Shown: in pieces, positions 1-6,591 of the stretch
Numbering within the stretch: position 1 is the first letter of the stretch
How the letters are laid out: every line of letters starts with the position of its first letter
Source: Roseiarcus sp963820795
GTDB taxonomy: Bacteria > Pseudomonadota > Alphaproteobacteria > Rhizobiales > Beijerinckiaceae
DNA: 64,000 nt
Reading direction: 5' to 3'
Assembly: GCA_963820795.1 (NCBI GenBank)
Contig: CAWGBJ010000022.1
Coordinates: 124,001-188,000, forward strand
Made by a program: the position numbers and the translations under genes
Notes under the pieces: generated by a model
The model's database searches: none
What the model was told of the DNA's origin: nothing
The model's input: only the letters and a program-made list of their open reading frames with translations

Positions 1-1
1 C

Positions 2-202
2 GAATTTGATCAAGACGATGAGCGGATGCGCAACAGCATGCATCAGGAGCTCAGGTACCTGTTGAACCAGTCGAGCGTCCGCCGCCAGGCCTCCGTGCGA
101 CGGCGGTGGGACGAAATCATGTCCGGCGCTCGACGCCTGATGTTATGGAACGGGCGTGACATCGCCTCGACTGGACATGGGAGCGTCGGACGCGAGCGCT
201 GA
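2..202 (+). CDS. C-terminal fragment of an unrecognised protein
   Basis: An open frame enters from the left edge and runs to a TGA at 200-202, giving 66 residues that begin EFDQDDERMRNSM. It is hydrophilic and rich in Arg, Asp and Glu, with no recognisable motif. Its last 47 bases overlap the GTG start of the cyclase gene in another frame, as happens in tightly packed operons. The start lies outside the window, so the family cannot be judged. It could be a chance open frame. Confidence 0.4.
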   Translation, partial: EFDQDDERMRNSMHQELRYLLNQSSVRRQASVRRRWDEIMSGARRLMLWNGRDIASTGHGSVGRER

Positions 203-1274
203 CGCGGGCCGCATCTTCTTGCGCCGCGCCGCACGACAGTCCGGGGTCCTAGTCGCCACCGTCATCGCGGGCTTTGTATCCGGCCTCGCGTACCGAGCGA
301 TTTTCGACCTGTCCGACGAGCGCGACATCGCCAACTATCTCCGAAGCGGCTTTCACGGCGTCGGAATTTTTCTGACGGTCTGGGCCGTGCAGGCCGCATT
401 TGCCTCAAGCGCACGGTCCCGCCTCGGCTCGGCGCTCAGACGGCTGCCGCTCGCCGCCGAAGTCGCTGTCCGGGCCCTCACGATGACGGCCGCGCTGGTC
501 GTCGTCGGTCTGTCGTTACAAGCGCTGCTTTATGCGGAGCCCTATCAGCTCCGATGGCTTACCCGGGATTGGCTGACGGTCAACCTGCCCAGAATCGTCC
601 TGCTGGGCTTCGCGTTTTCCCTGGTGATCGGAATGGTGGTCGAGGCCCGCAGGTTGATCGGTGGAACCCTCCTGACCAGCCTTCTGCTGGGGACTTACCA
701 CCGACCGGCCCGCCGCCGGCTGATCGTGATGTTCCTCGACCTCGCCCATTCGACGCGGCTCGCCGAAGCCATGGGCGAGCTCAGGGTGCACGATCTCATC
801 ACCCGGTTCTTCTTTGATATCGACGAGCCGATCGGCGATTGCGGCGGCGTCGTGCACGCCTATGTCGGCGACGAGGTCATCGTCAGCTGGCCGGTCGCGA
901 CCGATCCGGTCCGCAACGCCCGCGCGGTCGCATGCTTTTTCGCGATCGAACGCAAGATGGCGGCGCTTCGGCCCGACTATGAGGCTGAGTTCGGTGTCGC
1001 CCCGGCCTTCCGGGCCGGCCTGCACGCCGGCCCGGTCATTGTCAGCGAATGCGGCGACGCCAAACGTCAGCTCGCCTTTTTCGGCGACACGATGAACGTC
1101 GCTGCGAGGCTCTGCGAATATTGCAAGGCGATCAACGCGCGGCTCGTCGCTTCCGGCGACCTTATGCGCCTCGTCGCCCTGCCGGACGGTTTCGCCCTCG
1201 GGGAGATGAAGACGATCGCGGTGCGCGGGCGTGACGAGCCGATCGAGGCGATGCCAGTCGAGAAGGCGGGCTGA
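156..1274 (+). CDS. membrane-anchored class III adenylate/guanylate cyclase
   Basis: Predicted class III nucleotidyl cyclase of 372 residues that makes a cyclic nucleotide at the inner membrane. The N-terminal half has about four hydrophobic segments (near residues 33-50, 70-86, 105-127 and 146-165). The catalytic domain covers about residues 188-365. It shows the metal-binding aspartate motifs FLDLAHST and AYVGDEVIVSW and the later FFGDTMNVAARL stretch typical of these domains. No HAMP or sensor domain is visible, so the membrane region is the likely input. The GTG start at 156 follows a weak purine-rich stretch; the ATG at 145 is not usable because it stops after four codons. Whether the product is cAMP or cGMP cannot be read from the sequence. 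Confidence 0.85.
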   Translation: MTSPRLDMGASDASADAGRIFLRRAARQSGVLVATVIAGFVSGLAYRAIFDLSDERDIANYLRSGFHGVGIFLTVWAVQAAFASSARSRLGSALRRLPLAAEVAVRALTMTAALVVVGLSLQALLYAEPYQLRWLTRDWLTVNLPRIVLLGFAFSLVIGMVVEARRLIGGTLLTSLLLGTYHRPARRRLIVMFLDLAHSTRLAEAMGELRVHDLITRFFFDIDEPIGDCGGVVHAYVGDEVIVSWPVATDPVRNARAVACFFAIERKMAALRPDYEAEFGVAPAFRAGLHAGPVIVSECGDAKRQLAFFGDTMNVAARLCEYCKAINARLVASGDLMRLVALPDGFALGEMKTIAVRGRDEPIEAMPVEKAG

Positions 1275-1329
1275 AGGGGGCGGATGACGCCCTCCGGAGC
1301 GTCCTTCGAGACCCCAGGACGAGCGCGCC

Positions 1330-2409
1330 TCACATGATGAGCTCGACCGAGGCCAGGACGAGGAGGCCGATCCAGGCCGTCTCGGCGAGCATGAGCCCGA
1401 CCGGACGCAGGCCGGCGGCGAACAGGTCCTTGAACGACGTCTTCATGCCGAGCGCCGCGATCGCCGCAACCAGGCACCAGCGCGAGATGTCGTTGGCGAG
1501 ATCGATGGAGACCCGCGGCAGGAGGCCAAGCGAGTTGGCGACGACGAGGAGGGCGAAGCCGACAAGAAAAAGCGGCAATGTCGGCCGGGCGCCCGTCCCG
1601 TCGCCTCTCCGCGACACCGCGATCGAGATGACGAAGACCGTCGGCAGCAGCATGGCGACGCGGAGCAGCTTGACGTAGGTGGCGATGTCGCCAGTCTCGG
1701 ACGAGATCATGTAGCCGGCGCCGACAACCTGGGCGACGTCGTGAATGGTGCCGCCGATGAACACGCCAGCGTGCCGGTGATCGAGGCCTATCGACGTGGC
1801 GAAGACCGGGTAGAGGATCATCGCCAGCGTCGATAGCGCGGTGACGGTGACGACGGTCAGGATGGTGTCGCGCTCGGCGTTCTTGTCGCGCGGCAGAACG
1901 GAGGCGATGGCGAGCGCCGCCGAGGCGCCGCAGATCGCCACCGCGCCGCCCGAGAGGACTCCGAACCTGCCGCCGAGCCGGAGGCGGCGCGCTGCGATCA
2001 AGCCGAACAGGATCGTCGTCGCCACGCCGACGACGACGGTCGCCACCGGCGCGAGGCCGAGCGAAGCGATCTGGCCGAAGGTGATGCGCACGCCGAGCAG
2101 GGCGACGCCGAGGCGCAGCACCGAGCGCGATGCGAACTCGATGCCGGCGACGCAGCGGCCGCTTTCATGCAGGAAATGGAAGGCCATCCCGAAGAGGAGG
2201 GCGAACAGCATGACCGGGGCGGTGTAGTGCTGCGCGAGCCAGGTCGAGGCCAGCGCAATCGTGCCGGCGACCAAGAGCCCCGGATAGATAGCGTGGATGA
2301 GCTTCGCCTGCGGCCAGGATTCGAAGCGGCTTGGCGGCGGCGTCGGCTCGATCGCCGCGATGCCCTCCATGCTGTCGTAGGAATCGAAGCCGATCGGCTG
2401 TTGCTTCAT
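1330..2409 (-). CDS. YeiH/UPF0324 family putative sulfate exporter
   Basis: Integral membrane protein of 359 residues with about ten hydrophobic segments. It carries the family's glycine-rich signatures, such as LGVALLGVRITFGQI, LSGGAVAICGASAAL and FIGGTIHDVAQVVGAGY. YeiH-type proteins are predicted anion exporters, and some relatives are linked to sulfite or sulfate export after organosulfonate use. The first 40 residues are a soluble, proline-containing leader. The gene converges on the upstream cyclase gene with 55 bp between the stop codons, and lies downstream of hemB on the same strand with about 60 bp between them. No sulfonate genes are nearby, so the substrate is unknown. Confidence 0.85.
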   Translation of the reverse strand: MKQQPIGFDSYDSMEGIAAIEPTPPPSRFESWPQAKLIHAIYPGLLVAGTIALASTWLAQHYTAPVMLFALLFGMAFHFLHESGRCVAGIEFASRSVLRLGVALLGVRITFGQIASLGLAPVATVVVGVATTILFGLIAARRLRLGGRFGVLSGGAVAICGASAALAIASVLPRDKNAERDTILTVVTVTALSTLAMILYPVFATSIGLDHRHAGVFIGGTIHDVAQVVGAGYMISSETGDIATYVKLLRVAMLLPTVFVISIAVSRRGDGTGARPTLPLFLVGFALLVVANSLGLLPRVSIDLANDISRWCLVAAIAALGMKTSFKDLFAAGLRPVGLMLAETAWIGLLVLASVELIM

Positions 2410-2470
2410 GGCAGAGTGCCCCCGCTGTAGCGCTTTGAAGCGGCTTTTTATCCAACGTGCAGGATGGCGT

Positions 2471-3505
2471 TCAAGCCGCCGTCAGCTTCTCCGCCGCTCG
2501 CGGGGCGAAGTAGGTGAGCACGCCGTCGGCGCCGGCGCGCTTGAAGGCGATGAGGCTTTCCATCATCGCCTTGTCGCCGTCGATCCAGCCGCGCTCGGCC
2601 GCGGCCATGATCATCGAATATTCGCCGCTGACCTGATAGGCGAAGGTTGGAGCGCCGAATTCGTCCTTCACCCGGCGGATGACGTCGAGATAGGGCATGC
2701 CGGGCTTGATCATCACCATGTCGGCCCCCTCGTCGAGGTCGAGTTCGACCTCGCGCAGCGCCTCGTCGCTGTTGGCCGGGTCCATCTGATAGGTGCGCTT
2801 GTCGCCCTTGAGCGCCCCGGCCGAACCCAGCGCGTCGCGGAACGGCCCGTAGAAGGCGGAGGCGTATTTCGCCGCGTAGGCGAGGATCTGCACGTCGAGA
2901 AAGCCTTCCCGGTCGAGCGCCTCGCGGATCGCCCCGACCCGGCCGTCCATCATGTCGGAGGGCGCGATCACGTCGGCCCCGGCGCGCGCCTGGTTGAGGG
3001 ACTGGCGGACGAGCGCCTTCACCGTCTCGTCATTGAGTATCCGGATGTCGCCGCTGTCATGGCTCTCCACCAAGCCGTCGTGGCCGTGGCTGGTGTAAGG
3101 ATCGAGCGCGACGTCGGTGACGAGGCCGAGCTGAGGGAACTCGCGTTTGATCGCCCGGCACGCCTTGCAGACGAGATTCGTCTCGTTGAACGCCTCGGAG
3201 CCTTGCTCATCCTTGAGATGCGGCTCGGTATAGGGGAAGAAAGCGATCGCCGGAATGTCGAGCCTCGCCGCCCGCTCGGCCTCACGGACCGCCTCGTCGA
3301 CGCTGAGCCGGTCGACGCCCGGCATCGCCGCGACGGGGATGCGCTTCCCCTTGCCCTCGATGAGGAAGAGCGGCCAGATGAGGTCGTTCGTCGTCAGCAC
3401 ATGCTCCTGAACGAGCCGCCGTGCCCATTCCGCCTTGCGGTTGCGGCGCGGGCGATGGGCGAGGTCGAGCCGGTGGGCTTCGGCGATGCGGGACGGCTTG
3501 TTCAT
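2471..3505 (-). CDS. hemB: delta-aminolevulinic acid dehydratase (porphobilinogen synthase)
   Basis: Condenses two 5-aminolevulinate molecules into porphobilinogen, the second common step of tetrapyrrole synthesis (haem, cobalamin, bacteriochlorophyll). The 344 residues are full length. The two active-site lysines are visible as AYAAKYASAFYGPF (K213) and MVMIKPGMPYLD (K267). At residues 131-144 the metal site reads DVALDPYTSHGHDG. This lacks the cysteine cluster of zinc-dependent enzymes, so it belongs to the Mg/K-dependent class common in alphaproteobacteria. It is the most clearly housekeeping gene in this part of the window. Confidence 0.97.
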   Translation of the reverse strand: MNKPSRIAEAHRLDLAHRPRRNRKAEWARRLVQEHVLTTNDLIWPLFLIEGKGKRIPVAAMPGVDRLSVDEAVREAERAARLDIPAIAFFPYTEPHLKDEQGSEAFNETNLVCKACRAIKREFPQLGLVTDVALDPYTSHGHDGLVESHDSGDIRILNDETVKALVRQSLNQARAGADVIAPSDMMDGRVGAIREALDREGFLDVQILAYAAKYASAFYGPFRDALGSAGALKGDKRTYQMDPANSDEALREVELDLDEGADMVMIKPGMPYLDVIRRVKDEFGAPTFAYQVSGEYSMIMAAAERGWIDGDKAMMESLIAFKRAGADGVLTYFAPRAAEKLTAA

Positions 3506-3522
3506 GGAGGTTCCTTATGGGA

Positions 3523-3897
3523 TTAACCCGCGACCTTTCGTGACTTCGCACCCTTGAGAGCGGCGACGGGCTGCTTGTGGCGGGAACGGTCGGCAGTAGT
3601 GCGAGTGGAGGTCTTTGCTGGGGTGACGGATATTTTCAATCCTAGCGCCTTGGCGACTTTTGAGATCGTGGCGAAGCTGGGGTTGCCGTCGTAGGCGAGC
3701 GCGCGCGAAAGTCCGGCGCGCGTCATGCCCGTGTCGCGCGCCAACTGGCTCAAATTACGCGCCCTGGCGATCGCGCCAAGGGCGTCGGCAACGAGGCGTG
3801 GATCGTCCCCCTCAGCGCATTCGGCGAGATACGCCGCCATGTCGTCTTCGGTCAGGAGATAGTCGGCTGCATCGAAACGGGTAAGATGGATCGCCAT
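3523..3897 (-). CDS. HigA/HI1420-like antitoxin with helix-turn-helix
   Basis: Downstream partner of a type II toxin-antitoxin pair, 124 residues starting MAIHLTRFDAADYL. The N-terminal stretch LTEDDMAAYLAECAEGDD is typical of the HI1420 antidote family. Residues about 40-95 form a helix-turn-helix (NLSQLARDTGMTRAGLSRAL). The C-terminal 30 residues are a basic tail. The longer open frame reaching 4272 runs through the toxin gene in another frame, so the start at 3897 is preferred; it leaves two bases after the toxin stop. It should neutralise the upstream toxin and repress the pair. Confidence 0.88.
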   Translation of the reverse strand: MAIHLTRFDAADYLLTEDDMAAYLAECAEGDDPRLVADALGAIARARNLSQLARDTGMTRAGLSRALAYDGNPSFATISKVAKALGLKISVTPAKTSTRTTADRSRHKQPVAALKGAKSRKVAG

Positions 3898-3899
3898 CG

Positions 3900-4196
3900 C
3901 TATTCCTCCAAACGCGCCGCGAGCGCCTTCGCCGCTTGAATATCCCTTTGTTGCGTCTTCTTCGATCCGCCGCCGAGCAGAATGGCGATATGGGGGCCGC
4001 GTCGCACAAAATAAACGCGGTAGCCGGGTCCGAAATGAATGCGCAACTCGGTGACGCCGTCTCCAACCGACTGCACGTCGCCCGCGTTGCCATACGCCAG
4101 ACGCGCAATGCGCCCCAAAATCTTGATCCGCGCCTCGCGATCCCGCAATGCGCTGAGCCAATTCGCGAACGCGTCGGTTTGTTGAACCTCGATCAT
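3900..4196 (-). CDS. RelE-fold toxin of the HI1419 family
   Basis: Toxin of a type II addiction module, 98 residues. It begins MIEVQQTDAFANWLSALRD and contains the family core (ARIKILGRIARLAYGN, ELRIHFGPGYRVYFVRRG, LLGGGSKKTQQRDI). HI1419-type toxins belong to the RelE superfamily and are expected to be ribosome-dependent or free mRNA interferases. The toxin comes first and the antitoxin second, the usual order for this family. A perfect inverted repeat lies just upstream of its start. The frame is intact, unlike the second RelE-like locus near 10.9 kb. Confidence 0.9.
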   Translation of the reverse strand: MIEVQQTDAFANWLSALRDREARIKILGRIARLAYGNAGDVQSVGDGVTELRIHFGPGYRVYFVRRGPHIAILLGGGSKKTQQRDIQAAKALAARLEE

Positions 4197-4203
4197 CGGG
4201 ATA

Positions 4204-4221
4204 CGTATACCGCAGTATACG
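4204..4221. promoter_or_regulatory. candidate toxin-antitoxin operator (perfect inverted repeat)
   Basis: CGTATAC-CGCA-GTATACG is a perfect 7-bp inverted repeat with a 4-bp spacer. It ends 8 bases upstream of the toxin start codon on the minus strand. Its position fits autoregulation by the HTH antitoxin. The assignment is inference; the symmetry is seen directly. Confidence 0.6.
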
Positions 4222-4268
4222 ATCCGTCAACAGCATCCGGGGAAGCCCTCGGAGCGCCGGGCTATGGC

Positions 4269-5640
4269 TCAAGGCGACAGCTCGCCGAACACCGTCGGCG
4301 TCAGCTCGGCGACCGTCGGGTGGATCGCCATCACCCGGGTGTAGGCCGAGGCCGTGACGCCTGCGGCCATCGCCTCGATCACGGCGTGGACCGCCTCGTC
4401 GCCCCCCACGCCAAGGATCGCGGCGCCGAGGATGGCGTCGCTGTCGCGGTCGACCACCACCTTCATGAAGCCTTGCGTCTCGCCCTTCTCGACGGCGCGG
4501 CCGACGCGGGTCATCGGCCGGCGGCCGATCCGCACCGAATGGCCCTTGGCGCGCGCCTCGGCCTCGCTGAGACCGACGCGGCCGAGCGGTGGATCGGTGT
4601 AGAGGGCATAGACCGGAATGCGGTCGCTCACCTTGCGCCGAGCGCCGTCGATGAGGTTCGCGGCGACGATTTCGAAATCGTTGTAGGAAGTGTGGGTGAA
4701 GGCGCCGCGGCGGTTGCAGTCGCCGAGCGCAAAGATGTGGGGGACGCTGGTCCTCAGTTCATCGTCGACGACGATGTAGCCCTGCGCGTCGACGGCGACG
4801 CCGGCCGCCTCGAGCCCGAGGTCGTCGGTATTCGGCCGGCGACCCACGGCGAGCAGCACGTGCGAGCCGAGGACCTCGGGTTCGCCCGACGCGCAATTGA
4901 CGCCGACCGCGATCCCGGCGTCGCGCCTGGCGAAGCGGATGCATTCGGCGTCGAGACGGATGGCGATCCCCTCGGCTTCGAGGATCTCGCGGATCGCGTC
5001 CGACACCTCCTCGTCCTCGCGTGGAATGAGACGCGGCGCCTTCTCCACCACCGTCACCGCGGAGCCGAATCGCCGGAAGATTTGCGCGAATTCGAGGCCG
5101 ACATAACTGCCGCCGACGATGACGAGGCGCGAGGGCAGGGCGTCGAGTTCGAGCGCCGTCGTGTTGTTCAGCGTCGTCACCTGATCGCGGCCCGGAAAGT
5201 CGGGCACGACGGCCCGGCAGCCGACGTTGATGAAGATGCGCCCGGCTTCGAGCGTGTCGTCGCCGACCTGTGAGCGTCGTCGGCGACAGGAAGCGCGCCT
5301 GACTCTCGATCAGGGTGCAGTTCGCCATGCCTCGCAGCCAGGCCGTGAGATGCGAGCGGGAATCGCCGACGACCTGATCCTTGCGGGCCATGACGGCGGC
5401 GAAATCGACGCTGACCGGTCCGGCGCTGACGCCGAAGTCGCGGGCGCGCCGCGCCAGGTGGGCGGCATAGGCGCTGGCGACCAGCGTCTTGGTCGGCGTG
5501 CAGCCGGTATTGACGCACGTGCCGCCGATCAGCTTGCGCTCGACAAGCGCGACGGTTTGCCCGGTCGCGGCGATCCGGCCGGCCATCGGCGGCCCTGCCT
5601 GGCCGGCGCCGATGACGATGGCGTCGAAGCGGCGGTTCAT
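4269..5640 (-). pseudogene. FAD-dependent pyridine nucleotide-disulfide oxidoreductase (mercuric-reductase-like), frameshifted
   Basis: The two halves lie in different frames. The N-terminal part starts at 5640 and shows the FAD Rossmann motif GAGQAGPPMAGRIA and the redox-active disulfide GGTCVNTGCTPTKT. The C-terminal part carries the NAD(P)H-binding motif IVGGSYVGLEFAQIF, the second FAD motif IFALGDCNRRG, and the dimer-domain HPTVAELTPT with the catalytic histidine. The frame changes around 5255-5275, where ARFLSPTTL should continue as VGDDTLEAGRIFINVGC. A one-base gain or two-base loss explains it. With one correction the product is about 457 residues, full length for the family. No mercury-specific N-terminal domain or C-terminal cysteine pair is seen, so the substrate is unknown. 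Every catalytic motif is intact, so a sequencing error is quite possible. Confidence 0.8.
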
Positions 5641-6098
5641 CGCGACACCAGCACGATGACGAGGCCGAGGATGATGGCGCCCGCGTCCTCGATGAAGGCG
5701 GCCGGGGCATCGCGCCCGAAGGCCTTCGCCATCCGGGCTCGAACCTCGGCGCCGCCCCACGTGCCGATTACCGCGCCGATGACGCCGGCGACGAGACCGG
5801 CGATCCAGGAACCGGCCGCGGCGCCGAGCGTCGCGCCGCAGAGCGCGCCGCTGACGATGCGGGCGCCGAACTGGGGCGGCGTCTTCCGGCTCGGCGTCGA
5901 GGGCAGCTGGTCGGTGACGAGCTCGATCAGGGCCAGCGCTGTGAAGATCCAGGGCGTCCAGGCGTAGCCCATGAAGGCGAGCCAGGAGCCGCCGAGATTG
6001 AGCGGGCCGAGTCGCGCCGCCCAGCTCACCGCGGCCGGCGCCGTCAGGGCGCGAGAACCGGCGACAATGCCGGCGAGCAGCGCAAGTGCGTAAAGCAT
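5637..6098 (-). CDS. DUF4126 family membrane protein
   Basis: Small integral membrane protein of 153 residues with about four hydrophobic glycine/alanine-rich segments (for example GALCGATLGAAAGSWIAGL and AGAIILGLVIVLVSR). It resembles DUF4126 proteins, whose function is unknown. Its stop codon overlaps the start of the oxidoreductase gene (ATGA), which suggests translational coupling in a two-gene operon. A good ribosome binding site (GGAGG) precedes the ATG at 6098. Confidence 0.75.
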   Translation of the reverse strand: MLYALALLAGIVAGSRALTAPAAVSWAARLGPLNLGGSWLAFMGYAWTPWIFTALALIELVTDQLPSTPSRKTPPQFGARIVSGALCGATLGAAAGSWIAGLVAGVIGAVIGTWGGAEVRARMAKAFGRDAPAAFIEDAGAIILGLVIVLVSR

Positions 6099-6153
6099 CG
6101 CTTTGCCTCCAGGACGCGTGGATAGAATGTGCGTTCCGACCGGAAGTGGAGCG

Positions 6154-6420
6154 CTAAGTTGGAAGCCCTAGCAACGCGTTCGCCGACACGACCTCATCGA
6201 TGTCCGGCCAATGGATGCCCTCGCCGGGACCGATCAGGCGCCAGTTGGCGCGGCGCTCGGGGTTGGCATCGCGCAAGCGCGGGAACCACGCAAGGGGTTC
6301 CGAAATCTCGCGGCCGTCCGTCAGCGAGACGCGAATCGAGGCGTCGTCAAAGTCTACGCTAACTGCCAGCGCGGTAGCCGGGTTTGCCAAAGTGGTCGTT
6401 CCACGCCTCCAGGAATTCAT
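6154..6420 (-). CDS. DUF2442 domain protein
   Basis: Protein of up to 88 residues matching the DUF2442 pattern: a short beta-rich start (ALAVSVDFDDASIRVSLTDGREI), then LAWFPRLRDANPERRANW and a C-terminal GIHWPDIDEVVSANALLG. These proteins are usually encoded right after a DUF4160 gene, and the pair is suspected to act like a toxin-antitoxin module. The family normally starts close to the ALAVSV strand, so the TTG at 6390 may be the true start; the ATG at 6420 is deeper inside the upstream gene. Its partner here is a broken remnant. Confidence 0.75.
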   Translation of the reverse strand: MNSWRRGTTTLANPATALAVSVDFDDASIRVSLTDGREISEPLAWFPRLRDANPERRANWRLIGPGEGIHWPDIDEVVSANALLGLPT

Positions 6421-6585
6421 GCCGGCGCTCGATAACCATGGCCCGGAGCCGCGTCAATTCCCACGCCCGAAATCCACGTGAACGAGCGAGCTCGACAGGA
6501 TCGAGCCAATTCTTGGCGGTCCATTCGCCGCTTTCAACGTCGAAGTGAGGGGTTCGCCGCTCTCCTGGCTGTAGAAGAAGAATCT
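6359..6585 (-). pseudogene. DUF4160 gene remnant
   Basis: The C-terminal part (GEWTAKNWLDPVELARSRGF, RRHEFLEAWNDHFG) is typical of DUF4160. The N-terminal signature RFFFYSQESGEP lies in another frame and joins at a run of four C residues near 6550, where one lost C explains the shift. A TGA sits directly before RFFFYS and no start codon precedes it, so the first 10-15 residues are gone. The remnant begins only a few bases after the PHA synthase stop. This suggests an ancient deletion removed its start. The pair with DUF2442 is therefore not complete. Confidence 0.7.
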
Positions 6586-6591
6586 TCAAAC

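Noticed and set aside
3936..5273. 445-codon plus-strand open frame over the toxin gene and oxidoreductase
   Set aside because: It is antisense to conserved genes, Asp/Arg/Gly-rich and without a motif; typical high-GC shadow frame.
4269..5640. Mercury resistance operon
   Set aside because: The oxidoreductase resembles mercuric reductase, but there is no N-terminal metal-binding domain, C-terminal cysteine pair, merR, merT or merP nearby.
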